DNA of 64,000 nt, taken from positions 1,240,001 to 1,304,000 of the forward strand of contig NZ_CP108462.1 of assembly GCF_036226365.1 (NCBI RefSeq), given 5' to 3'. Shown here in pieces: positions 54,164-64,000 of the stretch (position 1 is its first letter; the number at the start of each line of letters is the position of its first letter). The translations under genes were made by a program, and so were the position numbers. The notes beneath the pieces were generated by a model that was not told the origin of the DNA, searched no databases, and worked only from the letters and a program-made list of their open reading frames with translations. This stretch comes from Streptomyces sp. NBC_01262. Its GTDB lineage: Bacteria > Actinomycetota > Actinomycetes > Streptomycetales > Streptomycetaceae.

Positions 54164-54667
54164 TCAGGCGCTGTCGCCCCGCTTGAGCACATGCACATCG
54201 ACGCGCGTGCCGAACAGGACGTCGCGGCGGCTGCGCGTGAAGCCGAGCCGCGCCGCGACGCGTTCGGAGGCGGTGTTGCCGGGGCGGATCATCGCGGTGA
54301 TCGCGTCGAGCCCGAGGCCGTCGAAGCCCCAGTCGACGACGGCCCGGGCGGCCTCGGTCGCGTAACCCTGGCCCCAGGCCTCGGCTCGCAGGGTCCAGCC
54401 GGCTTCGGTCTCGTCGAACTGCCGCCAGTAGTGCAGCCCGCAGCGGCCGAGGAACTCCCCCGTCGCCTTGAGTTCGACGGCGCACAGCCCGTGGCCGCGG
54501 ACCGCCCACTGGGTCTCGATGGCGCCTAGCCGTTCCAGCGCCTGGCGGTGGGTGTACGCACCGACGAAACGGTTCACCCGTTCGTCCTGGTGCAGCGCGA
54601 CAAAGGCGTCCACATCGCCGGTGGTCAGCGGACGCAGGCGCAGGCGTTCGGTCTCGATGAGTGTCAC
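54164..54667 (-). CDS. GNAT acetyltransferase, RimJ/RimL type
   Basis: 167 residues from GTG 54667, chosen because ETERLRLRPLTTGDVDAF normally starts near the N terminus. Acetyl-CoA-binding region EAWGQGYATEAARAVVDWGF and IRPGNTASERVAARLGF match RimJ/RimL-like GNAT enzymes that acetylate N termini or small amines. Precedes the DUF1569 gene on the same strand. Substrate unknown. Confidence 0.88.
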   Translation of the reverse strand: MTLIETERLRLRPLTTGDVDAFVALHQDERVNRFVGAYTHRQALERLGAIETQWAVRGHGLCAVELKATGEFLGRCGLHYWRQFDETEAGWTLRAEAWGQGYATEAARAVVDWGFDGLGLDAITAMIRPGNTASERVAARLGFTRSRRDVLFGTRVDVHVLKRGDSA

Positions 54668-54867
54668 GGCGGGAGCGTAGCCCCGGCACCCGCCCGCGCC
54701 ATAGGTTCGCGACATGGATGGCGATGTGATCGTGATACCGATTGGTAACCGGATGGGGTGAATGAAGTCGGATGAGATGGATTCACACTTGTGGGATGTA
54801 AGCCTCTAGGGTTTGGCACGACTTCCGCACCGACCGCGGTGAACAACCGGCGAAAGGGCAGGCCGCC

Positions 54868-55779
54868 ATGGCATTCGCGCTGCTTCGGCGAAAGCGTTCG
54901 AGGACCGACGGCGCAGGCCCCGCGCTGCTGCCACCGATCGCCCCGGGCGCGGGACTCCTGAGCTGCCAGGTCGTCGACCCCATCGGCCAGCCGCTGGGCG
55001 GCGCCGAGGTCACCGTGACCGACATCGGCAGCGGCCGGACCCGCGTGAAGGCGACCAGCGACCCCTACGGGGCCTTCCTGGCCACGCTGCCGCCCGGCAA
55101 CTACACCGTGACGATCACCGCCGACAGCCTGCAGCCGTACCGCGGCACGGTGGAGATAGCCGAGGGACTCCAGTCCCCCGTCGGCCAGGTGCAGTTGGCG
55201 CCGTCCCCGCAGCAGGAGCTGCCCGCGCCCGGCACCTGGGTCTTCGACCCGCCGCACAGTTCGATCCGCTTCATCGCCAAGCACGTGGGCATGGCGAACG
55301 TGCACGGCCGCTTCGACAACTTCGAGGGCCGTCTGTACGTCGCGGACCGGATGGAGGAATCCAAGGTCGAGGTCCGCATCGAGGCCGCGAGCATCAACAC
55401 GGGCAACAAGACCCGGGATCAGCACCTGCGCTCCGCGGACTTCCTGGAGGTCGACAGGTATCCCTTCCTCCACTTCGCCAGCGACCGCTTCGTGCACCGC
55501 GTCGGCTCGAAGTGGACCGTGCAGGGCCATCTGACCCTGCACGGCGTGAGCCGCTCGATCGCCCTCGAAACGAACTACCTCGGCCTGGCGACCGGCGGTT
55601 ACGGCGAGGAGACCCGCTGCGCCGCCCTGGCCAGGACCGAACTCCACCGCGAGGACTACACCCTCAACTGGAGGAAGATGCTCGCCCGGGGCATCGCGGT
55701 CATCGGCCAGACGATCCAGCTCGAACTGGACATCCAGGCCATGTACTCCAGCCACGACACCCCGGTCCCGCCGGAGTAG
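54868..55779 (+). CDS. YceI-domain protein with N-terminal carboxypeptidase-regulatory-like domain
   Basis: 303 residues. After a basic N terminus, residues about 28-115 form a beta-sandwich of CarboxypepD_reg type (SCQVVDPIGQPLGGAEVTVT, GNYTVTITADSLQPYRG); residues about 120-300 are a YceI lipocalin-like domain (WVFDPPHSSIRFIAKHVGMA, TRDQHLRSADFLEV). YceI domains bind isoprenoids or amphipathic lipids. No clear signal peptide is visible, unlike periplasmic YceI. Function not assigned; the fusion is seen in other actinobacteria. Confidence 0.87.
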   Translation: MAFALLRRKRSRTDGAGPALLPPIAPGAGLLSCQVVDPIGQPLGGAEVTVTDIGSGRTRVKATSDPYGAFLATLPPGNYTVTITADSLQPYRGTVEIAEGLQSPVGQVQLAPSPQQELPAPGTWVFDPPHSSIRFIAKHVGMANVHGRFDNFEGRLYVADRMEESKVEVRIEAASINTGNKTRDQHLRSADFLEVDRYPFLHFASDRFVHRVGSKWTVQGHLTLHGVSRSIALETNYLGLATGGYGEETRCAALARTELHREDYTLNWRKMLARGIAVIGQTIQLELDIQAMYSSHDTPVPPE

Positions 55780-55818
55780 AAGCCAGGACCCAGGATCCAG
55801 GGCCCAGGGCCTCCGGGG

Positions 55819-56616
55819 TCAGCCGCCCGCCGCCGGCTGGCTCTTGATGACGGAGAAGGCCGCACCGGACGGGTCGACGAGCGCCGCCATGCGGCCGACC
55901 CCCTCCATGTCCACTCCCGGCATCCGGACCGAGCCGCCGGTGGCCTCCGCCTTGGCGACGACCGCGTCGACGTCGGTCACCTCGAAGTACGGCAGCCAGT
56001 GCGAGGTCGTGCCGGCCGCGAGCTGGTCCTCGCCGAGCTGCATGATGCCGCCGATCGAGGCCTCCTGACCGCCGTTGGTGGTGGAGATGACGGTGTACGT
56101 GAGCCCGCCGGGGATCGGCATGTCCTGCGAGTCCCACGCGAACAGGGTGCGGTAGAAGCTGGTCGCGGCGGCGGCGTCCGTGGTGTGGAGCTCGGTCCAG
56201 CACAGCGACCCCGGGTCGGTGACGACCTGCAGGCCCTTGGTGTCCTTGGGCTCCCAGACGGCGAACTCGGCGCCCGCCGGGTCGGTGTACTGGGCGAGCC
56301 GGCCGTCGGTGAAGACCTCCATCGCGGGCACCCGGACGGTGCCGCCGGCCTGCTCGACCGTCTTGGTGCTGAGATCGGCGTCCGGCGTCTGGAAGTACAC
56401 CGTCCACGCCGGGTTCTGGCCCTCGGCCATCAGCGGGCCGACGGCCGCGACCGTCTTGCCGTTGAGCTGGAAGAACCCGTAGCCGCCCGCGTCGGGGCCG
56501 AGGTCGAGGTGCGTCCAGCCGAACAGGCCGGTGTAGAAGGCGACCGAGGACTTGAGGTCGGGCGACCCCAGGTCCAGCCAGTTGGGGGCGCCGGAGACGA
56601 AGTTGGTGGTGAGCAT
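55819..56616 (-). CDS. VOC-family protein with two glyoxalase-like domains
   Basis: 265 residues from ATG 56616 (AAAGGAG upstream). Two tandem VOC repeats: NWLDLGSPDLKSSVAFYTGL through DPAGAEFAVWEP, and CWTELHTTDAAAATSFYRTL through DPSGAAFSVIK. Such proteins bind metals or antibiotics or act as dioxygenase/glyoxalase relatives. The usual metal His/Glu positions are only partly present, so catalysis is uncertain. Convergent with the YceI gene. Confidence 0.87.
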   Translation of the reverse strand: MLTTNFVSGAPNWLDLGSPDLKSSVAFYTGLFGWTHLDLGPDAGGYGFFQLNGKTVAAVGPLMAEGQNPAWTVYFQTPDADLSTKTVEQAGGTVRVPAMEVFTDGRLAQYTDPAGAEFAVWEPKDTKGLQVVTDPGSLCWTELHTTDAAAATSFYRTLFAWDSQDMPIPGGLTYTVISTTNGGQEASIGGIMQLGEDQLAAGTTSHWLPYFEVTDVDAVVAKAEATGGSVRMPGVDMEGVGRMAALVDPSGAAFSVIKSQPAAGG

Positions 56617-56702
56617 GAGTGCTCCTTTGACGGGGGCTTCCCTGGTCGCCAACAGTCTTGCACCGGGCACTGACAATCGCGTTTTGACAGGCTTATACAG
56701 GC

Positions 56703-58099
<1,397 letters not shown>

Positions 58100-58103
<4 letters not shown>

Positions 58104-59236
58104 CGGCTCAGCGCCGCCTTCCCCAGGGCCAGCAGCACGATGTCGTCCTGTGGCGCGTGGACGGGGGCGCACTGGATGTCGCGGTAGTGCCGCTCCAGGG
58201 GGTTGGCGCGGCTCAGGCCCGGGTTGCCGAGCAGCCGGACGGCCGTCTCCACCGCGGTGAGGGCGTGCCGGGCGGCCAGCACCTTGGTGCCCAGCGCCTG
58301 CTCGGGGGTGTAGGTGCCGTCCCCGGCGTCGACGCGTTCGGCGCCGGTGAAGACCAGCTGTTCGGCGGCGGTGAGCAGCAGCTCGATCTCGCCGGCCGCG
58401 CGCCGGAAGCGTTCGGTGCGGGCGACGGGGTGGCCGAGGTTGCTGGGGATCCGTTCGTGGGCGAAGCGGTGGAAGTAGCGCTGGGCGGCGCGGGCGACGC
58501 CCAGGTAGAGGGCGTTCAGCGGCAGGTGGAGAGCGGCGAGGGCACGGTTGTCCTGCTCGGCGCCGGGGCCCTGGGGCGCCACGTCGACCAGGTTCTCGTC
58601 CGGCACCTCGACCTCGTGGAAGGTGATGTCGTGGCTGCCGCTGGCCCGCAGGCCCAGGTGGTCCCAGCGGCCGGCGATCTCGATGCCGGGGGCCGAGCCC
58701 GGGACGGCGAAGGTGCCGACCCGGGGCTCGGGCTCGTCGGTGGTGGCCCAGACCAGGAACCAGTCCAGGCCCTCGGCGCCGGTGACGAAGCGCTTGCTGC
58801 CGCTGATGGACCAGCCGGTCCCCGTACGCCGGGCGGTGGTCGCGGGCAGCCCGCCCCGCGCCGGGGAGCCCAGCTCGGGCTCGACGCGGGCGTGGTTGAG
58901 CAGCACCGGGCCCTGTTCGGACTCCGCGAGGATCCGCTTGTACAGGCCCTCGGGCCAGTGCGGGCGGCGGGCCTGGAGGGCGTGCACGCTGATCGTCATG
59001 GCGCTGATCAGAGCGACCGACGGGTCCCCCTCCCCCAGCGCGTGCAGGATGCGGGCGGTGCCCGCGATCCCGAGGCCGGAGCCGCCGTACTGCTCGCCGA
59101 CGGTCGCGGTGAGCAGCCCGGCCTCGTGCACGGCCCGGATCCCCGCCTCGGGGAAGGCCGCGGTGCGGTCGTACTCCTCGGCGGTGGCGGCCAGGCGCGC
59201 GGTGACCTCGGGCAGGAGGTTCGGGTTCTGCGTCAT
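58100..59236 (-). CDS. acyl-CoA dehydrogenase-like flavoprotein, SfnB/DszC-like
   Basis: 378 residues from ATG 59236 (ATGA overlap with the upstream gene). Acyl-CoA dehydrogenase fold: FPEAGIRAVHEAGLLTATVG, GEQYGGSGLGIAGTARIL, SISGSKRFVTGAEGLDWFLV and LGLRASGSHDITF. Lack of a clear catalytic Glu and its place in an ssu operon point to the SfnB/DszC group, FMN-dependent monooxygenase-like enzymes used for sulfur scavenging. Ordinary acyl-CoA dehydrogenase activity is less likely. Substrate unknown. Confidence 0.87.
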
Positions 59237-60249
59237 GAGGCGAGTGCCTTCTCCAGGTCGGCGTTGAGGTCGTCGGTCCAGAAGGAGGAGACCTTCAGCG
59301 GCTGGGTCAGCGCGCCCAGTTCCTCGAACACGTCGGCCACCTTCTGCTCGGAGGCGATCGCGGTGTCGCCGGTGACCCCGGCCACCGTCGGGCGCTGCTT
59401 TTCGCCGTCCTGGATCTGCTGCAGTGCCTGGCTCACCGGCTGCTTGGTGGCGGCGGCGGTGACCTGCGCGTATTCCTTCTCGTGGCCGTCGCGGACGTAC
59501 GCGAACGCCTTGCTGACCCGGGCGATGAGATCGGCGAGCGCCGCGCGCTTCGCCTTGTCGGCGATGGTGCTGTCTGAGCCCTCCCACAGGAAGTTGCCGG
59601 ACAGGATGTCCTTGCCCGAGCCGACGGTCGTGGCGCCCTGCTGGTGGGCGGCGATGATGGTCCCGCCGTACGAGGCGAAGGCGGCGATGGAGCCGCCGTT
59701 GAGGGCGGCCAGGCCGTCGTTGGGGAGAAGGGGCACGGCCTTGATGTCGGACCACTTCAGGCCGGCCTGCTTGAGCAGCTCGTAGAGGAAGTAGTGGGCG
59801 GTGGTGTTCTTGACGTAGCCGACCTTCTGGCCCTTGAGCTGGGCGATGGAGGTGATCTTCGAGCCCTTGGGGGCCACGACCTCCTGGAGCAGGGTGTTGC
59901 CCTTCTGTACGGCGACGACCTTGAAGTTGGCCTTGCCGTCGGAGGCCGCGAAGATCGGCGGGATCTCGCTGGAGGACGCCACGTCCAGCGCTCCGGCGCG
60001 TACCGCCTGGAGCTGGAGGTCGCCGCCCTGGAAGACGCTCCACTTCACCTTGTAGGGGGTGTCGTCGAGGTGCGCGAGCTTGAGGGCGGACTCGAACCGG
60101 GCCCAGCCGGTGTCGCCCACCTTCAGGGTGACGGAGGACAGGCCGCCGGAGCCGCTGCTCTGGGCGTCGGCGGATCCGCCGCAGGCGGTGAGGAGGGAGA
60201 GGCCGAGGGCGGTGGCAGCGAGTGCGGCGACGGCGGATCTGCGGAACAT
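59233..60249 (-). CDS. aliphatic sulfonate ABC substrate-binding lipoprotein, SsuA-like
   Basis: 338 residues. Lipoprotein signal ending SLLTAC. The mature part is an SsuA/TauA-like binding protein: YKVKWSVFQGGDLQLQAVRA, DVASSSEIPPIFAASDG and VGYVKNTTAHYFLYELL. It is paralogous to the second binding protein at 61473-62456, sharing the YKVKW(S/A)xFxG pattern. Two receptors with one permease/ATPase pair would widen the sulfonate range. Confidence 0.9.
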   Translation of the reverse strand: MFRRSAVAALAATALGLSLLTACGGSADAQSSGSGGLSSVTLKVGDTGWARFESALKLAHLDDTPYKVKWSVFQGGDLQLQAVRAGALDVASSSEIPPIFAASDGKANFKVVAVQKGNTLLQEVVAPKGSKITSIAQLKGQKVGYVKNTTAHYFLYELLKQAGLKWSDIKAVPLLPNDGLAALNGGSIAAFASYGGTIIAAHQQGATTVGSGKDILSGNFLWEGSDSTIADKAKRAALADLIARVSKAFAYVRDGHEKEYAQVTAAATKQPVSQALQQIQDGEKQRPTVAGVTGDTAIASEQKVADVFEELGALTQPLKVSSFWTDDLNADLEKALAS

Positions 60250-60273
60250 GGTGAGGGTTTCCTTCGAGTCGGG

Positions 60274-61371
60274 TCAGGCAGCGGTCTGGGCGCGGTGGGC
60301 GAGTTCCTGGCGGACCAGGGGCAGGACGAAGCGGGCGTAGTCGATGGCGTCGTTGAGCGGGTCCCAGCCCCGGATGGACAGCAGCTCACAGCCGATGTCG
60401 ACGTAGTCCAGCAGCGCCTTCGCCACGGTCTCGGGCGAGCCGACCAGCGCGGTGGTGGAGCCGGAGGCGTTGGTGGCGGTGGCCAGCGGCGTCCACAGGG
60501 CCCGGTCGTGCAGATCGCCGCGGGCCGCTACGTCGAGGAGGCGCTGCGAGCCGACGTTGGCCGGGCGGCCGGTGCCGAAGGCCGGGTAGTGGGTGTTCTT
60601 CGAGCGCTCGGTGTGCCCGGCCTTCACCTGGCCGAGGATCCGGTGGGCCTTCTCCCAGGCCAGTTCGTCGGTCGGGGCGATGATCGGCCGGAACGACACC
60701 CAGATCCGGGGCCGGGGGCGGCCGGCCTCGTCGGCGTAGGCGTTGACGGAGGCGATCTGCTCGGCGGTCTCCTTGAGCGGCTCGCCCCACAGGCCGAAGA
60801 TGTCGCCCTGCTGGCCGCCCACGCGGTACGCGTCCTGCGAGGAGCCGCCCACGGAGATGGGAATGGTGGCCTGATGGGGCGTCACCTGTGAGCTGAAGCC
60901 CTCGAAGCGGTAGTGCGCGCCCTCGTGGGAGACCGGGCCGTCGGCGGACCACACCTTGCGCAGGATCTGGATGTACTCGTCCGAGCGGGCGTAGCGCTCG
61001 GACTTGGAGAGGTAGTCGCCCTCGCGGCGCTGCTCCTCGTCGCTGCCGCCGGAGATGATGTGCACCGCGAGCCGGCCCTTGCTGATCCGGTCCAGGGTGG
61101 CGAAGGCACGGGCCGCATGGGTCGGGAAGATCACGCCGGGGCGGTGGGCGAGCATCGGCTTGAGCCGCTCGGTGTTGTTGGCGACGAACTGGGCGAGCTG
61201 GAGGGCGTCGGGCGAGGAGGAGTGGTAGGCGACCAGCGTGTAGTCGAAGCCGCCGTCGTCGAGGGCGCGGGCGAACCTGCGGGTGTGGTCGGGGTCGATG
61301 CCCAGGCCGAGGACGGGTTCCCCGTCGGAGGCTCGGTTGGGGTGGATGGCGCTGATGAATTCCACGGGCAT
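60274..61371 (-). CDS. ssuD: LLM-class flavin-dependent monooxygenase, SsuD-like
   Basis: 365 residues from ATG 61371 (AAGGAG upstream). TIM-barrel luciferase-like fold: FISAIHPNRASDGEPVLGLG, FDYTLVAYHSSSPDALQLAQ, KPMLAHRPGVIFPTHAARAF and RLAVHIISGGSDEEQRREGD are close to alkanesulfonate monooxygenase, which cleaves C-S bonds using reduced FMN and oxygen, releasing sulfite. A flavin reductase (SsuE) is not in the window. Central gene of the operon. Confidence 0.9.
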   Translation of the reverse strand: MPVEFISAIHPNRASDGEPVLGLGIDPDHTRRFARALDDGGFDYTLVAYHSSSPDALQLAQFVANNTERLKPMLAHRPGVIFPTHAARAFATLDRISKGRLAVHIISGGSDEEQRREGDYLSKSERYARSDEYIQILRKVWSADGPVSHEGAHYRFEGFSSQVTPHQATIPISVGGSSQDAYRVGGQQGDIFGLWGEPLKETAEQIASVNAYADEAGRPRPRIWVSFRPIIAPTDELAWEKAHRILGQVKAGHTERSKNTHYPAFGTGRPANVGSQRLLDVAARGDLHDRALWTPLATATNASGSTTALVGSPETVAKALLDYVDIGCELLSIRGWDPLNDAIDYARFVLPLVRQELAHRAQTAA

Positions 61372-61472
61372 GGCTGAGTGCTCCTTGGCGGAGTGGATGA
61401 GGTGGAGGTGGGCGGCTGTCGAGGCGCCGTGCGCTGGTGGCTCCGCCCCCGAGCAGCGGACGGGTTGAGGGG

Positions 61473-62456
61473 TCAGCCCTCGTAGAGACTGGTGTCGACC
61501 GACGTGGCGACATCCACGTTCGGGTCGAGGACCTTGATGCCGTGCATCGTGTCGGCGACGCTCTGGACGGCCTTGGTAACGGCCGGGGTGATCGGGACGA
61601 GTTCGCCGTAGCTCTGCTTCACGATGAGCGCCGCGACCGCGGCCTTGGCGCCGCTCGCCTTCTCGATGGCCTGCGCGTACGCCGCCTGGTGGGTGCCGCT
61701 CCAGGTCAGGGCCTTGTCCAGGCGGAGCAGGAAGTCCTTGATCGCGGCTTTGCGGCCCGCGTCGGCCAGTGCCTTGTCCGAGGCGCCGATGAACCCGTAG
61801 CCGCTGACGCGGCCGTCCGTGCCGTCGATGATCTGGCGGCCGCCCTGCTGGACGGCGACGGCCTTGTAGACCCCGAAGGTGGCCCAGGCGTCGATCTTGC
61901 CGGCGGTGAAGGCGGCCTGGGCGTCGGTGGGAAGCAGATACTGCACGGTCACGTCGGAGTACTTCAGACCGGCCTGTTGCAGGGCGTTGGCCAGGAGGTA
62001 TTCGGCGATGCCGCCCTTGGCGGAGGAGACGACGACCTTCTTTCCCTTCAGATCGGCCACCGACTTCACCGCGGAGTTCTTCTGGACGACGATGCCGACG
62101 GCGGTGCCGTCGTTGTGCAGGGCCGCGACGCCCTTGACGGGCACGCCGCCGCTCTGTGCCTGGAGGGTGGGGAGGTCGGCGGCGTAGGAGGTGTCGGCGG
62201 CGCCTGCCTGGAGGGCCTGGAAGAGGGGGGCGGCGCCCTCGAACTCGGCCCATTTCACCTTGTACGAGGTGCCGTCGAGGGCCCCGGAGGCGTTGAGGAG
62301 GGTCTGCAGGCTCTTGGCCTGGTCGCCGATGGTGAGGGTGACCTTGCCGGACGTCGAGGCGTCCGCGCTGGCCGCGTCGCCACCGCAGCCGGTGGCCGCG
62401 AAGGCGGTGGCTGCGAGGGCGAGGGCGGCGGCGAGGGCCCGGAGTCTGCGGGTCAT
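61473..62456 (-). CDS. second SsuA-like substrate-binding lipoprotein
   Basis: 327 residues from ATG 62456, which overlaps the ATPase gene stop (ATGA). Lipobox FAATGC. SsuA-like segments: YKVKWAEFEGAAPLFQALQA, DTSYAADLPTLQAQSGG and GKIDAWATFGVYKAVAVQQG. A receptor for sulfonates or related compounds, encoded directly behind ssuB. Paralogue of the protein at 59233-60249. Confidence 0.9.
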   Translation of the reverse strand: MTRRLRALAAALALAATAFAATGCGGDAASADASTSGKVTLTIGDQAKSLQTLLNASGALDGTSYKVKWAEFEGAAPLFQALQAGAADTSYAADLPTLQAQSGGVPVKGVAALHNDGTAVGIVVQKNSAVKSVADLKGKKVVVSSAKGGIAEYLLANALQQAGLKYSDVTVQYLLPTDAQAAFTAGKIDAWATFGVYKAVAVQQGGRQIIDGTDGRVSGYGFIGASDKALADAGRKAAIKDFLLRLDKALTWSGTHQAAYAQAIEKASGAKAAVAALIVKQSYGELVPITPAVTKAVQSVADTMHGIKVLDPNVDVATSVDTSLYEG

Positions 62457-63229
62457 GAGGAGGTCCCTTCCAGGTGCTGTTCTCTGATGTCCTGCGCTTC
62501 GACCGGGACGCCGAGCCAGCCGAGCACGCGGCTGCGCAGGGCGACGAATTCGGGTGAGCCGAGGCCGCGGGGGCGGGGGAGGTCGAGGTTGAGCTCGTGG
62601 GCGATGCCGCCGGCGTCCATGACGAGGACCCGGTCGGCGAGCAGGAGCGCTTCCTCCACGTCGTGGGTGACCAGGAGGATCGAGCAGCCGTGCCGTTGCC
62701 ACAGCTCCCCGACCAGCCGCTGGGCCTTGCCCCGGGTGAGGGCGTCCAGGGCGCCGAACGGTTCGTCGAGCAGGAGCAGTTCGGGCTCGCGTACGAGGGC
62801 GCGGGCCAGGGACACGCGCTGGGCCTCACCACCGGACAGGGTCTTGGGCCAGACCCCGGCCCGCTCCTCGATGCCGACCTCGGCGAGATAGCGGGTGGCC
62901 AGCGCCTTGTCGGCCCTGCCGGGCAGGCCGAGGACGACATTGCGCCAGACCTTGAGCCAGGGCATCAGCCGGGGTGACTGGAAGGCGGCGGAGCGGCGGG
63001 CGGGGACGGTGACCTCGCCGGTGATCTCGTCGTCGAGGCCGGCCAGGATGCGGAGCAGGGTGCTCTTGCCGCAGCCACTGTGGCCGAGGAGGGCGACGAA
63101 CTCGCCTGCGGCGATGGTCAGATCGAGGTCGTCGATGACGGTTCGCCCGTCGAAGGCGCGGGTCAGGCCGTGGATCTCCACGCTGTCGGTCAGGGCGGTC
63201 ACGTCGGTTACGTCGGTCATCGCGGTCAC
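62453..63229 (-). CDS. ssuB: sulfonate ABC transporter ATPase, SsuB-like
   Basis: 258 residues from GTG 63229, overlapping the permease stop by 4 nt. Walker A LLGHSGCGKSTLLRILAG, AFQSPRLMPWLKVWRNV (Q-loop as in SsuB/TauB), signature LSGGEAQRVSLARAL, Walker B LLLLDEPFGALDAL. Energises import with the adjacent permease. Confidence 0.92.
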   Translation of the reverse strand: MTAMTDVTDVTALTDSVEIHGLTRAFDGRTVIDDLDLTIAAGEFVALLGHSGCGKSTLLRILAGLDDEITGEVTVPARRSAAFQSPRLMPWLKVWRNVVLGLPGRADKALATRYLAEVGIEERAGVWPKTLSGGEAQRVSLARALVREPELLLLDEPFGALDALTRGKAQRLVGELWQRHGCSILLVTHDVEEALLLADRVLVMDAGGIAHELNLDLPRPRGLGSPEFVALRSRVLGWLGVPVEAQDIREQHLEGTSS

Positions 63230-64000
63230 GCCCCGTCGCCGTCGAAGGAGGCCCGCCAGGACAGCAGGCGCTTGGAGAGCAGGCGTACGACGAAGTCGCA
63301 GAGCAGCCCGAGGATCGCGTACACCGCGAGGCAGAGCACGATCACGTCGGTGCGGAAGTACTGCTCGGCGTTGCTCATCAGGTAGCCGATGCCGGCGTCG
63401 GCGTTGATCTGCTCGCCGAACACCAGGGCCAGCCAGGCGGTGGACAGCGCATAGCGCAGGCCGACCAGGGCGCCGGGGAGGGCGGAGGGGAGGATGACGT
63501 AGCGGATCAGGCCGAGTCGGCCGAGGCCCAGCATCCGGGCGGCTTCGACGAGTTGGGAGTCGGCGGAGCGGATGCCGCCGTAGATGTTGAAGTAGAGGGG
63601 GTAGGTGACGCCGAGGGCCACCAGGGCGATCTTCGGGGTCTCGTCGATGCCGAACCAGACGATGAACAGCGGGATCAGGCCGACCCAGGGGATGGCCCGG
63701 AACATGCCCATCGACGCGTCGATGACGTCCTCGCCGAGCCGGAAGAGCCCGGCGGTCAGCGACAGCGCCAGCGCGATGGCAGCGCCGATGACGAAGCCGG
63801 TCGCGGCGCGGCGCCCGGAGGCGGCGATGGCGCGCGGCAGTTCGCCGCTGGAGGTCAGCTCGACGGCCTGGCGCACGACGTCGACGGGCGAGGCCAGGAC
63901 GTTCTCCGGCAGTACGCCGGTGACGCTGCCGAGGTACCAGGCGGCCAGCAGGCCGACCGGGCCGATGGTCCGGCGCAGGGCCCGCGGCAGGCGGGGTATC
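63226..64000 (-). CDS. ssuC: sulfonate ABC transporter permease, SsuC-like (5' truncated by window edge)
   Basis: At least 258 residues are visible; the frame runs off the right edge, so internal Met/Val codons near 63876 are not the start. Membrane helices and the permease loop LVEAARMLGLGRLGLIRYV match the SsuC/TauC family. First visible gene of the minus-strand sulfur operon. Confidence 0.9.
   Translation of the reverse strand, partial: IPRLPRALRRTIGPVGLLAAWYLGSVTGVLPENVLASPVDVVRQAVELTSSGELPRAIAASGRRAATGFVIGAAIALALSLTAGLFRLGEDVIDASMGMFRAIPWVGLIPLFIVWFGIDETPKIALVALGVTYPLYFNIYGGIRSADSQLVEAARMLGLGRLGLIRYVILPSALPGALVGLRYALSTAWLALVFGEQINADAGIGYLMSNAEQYFRTDVIVLCLAVYAILGLLCDFVVRLLSKRLLSWRASFDGDGA

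Overview
The window is high-GC actinobacterial DNA and almost certainly Streptomyces. The signs are very high third-position GC, frequent GTG/TTG starts, many LacI/TetR-controlled secreted enzymes, sugar ABC transporters without their own ATPase gene, and typical Streptomyces small genes. Both edges cut genes: a GH78 rhamnosidase at the left and an ssuC-type permease at the right. I see no rRNA, transposase, integrase or CRISPR array. One tRNA (initiator Met) is present.

Layout. 1-2265: end of an alpha-L-rhamnosidase and a small membrane protein. 2356-5438: a two-gene operon for a secreted protein and a PETase-like cutinase, then a PucR regulator. 5569-14090 (minus strand): acyl-CoA carboxylase beta subunit, fatty-acyl-AMP ligase, an ACP-KS-AT-ACP-TE polyketide synthase and a Tat-exported esterase of the antigen-85 type. 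Gene order and domain order match the mycobacterial accD4-fadD32-pks13-fbp mycolate-condensing locus, although Streptomyces is not known to make mycolates. 14231-25673: a LacI-controlled carbohydrate regulon with a GH31 enzyme, an ABC importer, a GH63-like enzyme and a large secreted multi-CBM hydrolase, with clear operators. 25726-29133: a tautomerase/alcohol dehydrogenase/thioesterase operon divergent from its TetR regulator.

29420-41846 looks like a RiPP locus of a type I do not recognise. The minus-strand arm encodes a 65-residue precursor ending in Cys, a SPASM radical SAM enzyme, an EpiD/LanD-like flavoprotein decarboxylase, an MFS exporter and a B12-type radical SAM protein. The plus-strand arm encodes a LuxR-type HTH protein whose last 60 residues are a paralogue of the precursor leader, a cyclase-ATPase-TPR regulator, a cytosolic S8 protease, a GAF protein and an ATP-grasp ligase. 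The arms share a 295-bp divergent promoter region. The simplest reading is that one leader family serves two sets of modifying enzymes.

42139-56616 holds ordinary chromosomal genes: aldehyde dehydrogenase with its regulator, ABC exporter, TraB-like protein, phosphatase, ABC-F protein, small membrane proteins, TetR, peroxiredoxin, YceI and VOC proteins. 56703-64000 (minus strand) is a sulfonate/organosulfur operon with ssuC and ssuB homologues, two substrate-binding lipoproteins, an SsuD-like monooxygenase, an SfnB-like acyl-CoA dehydrogenase homologue and a GlcD-like FAD oxidase. Most of its genes overlap by 4 nt.

No database search was possible. Family calls rest on motifs and remembered family features.
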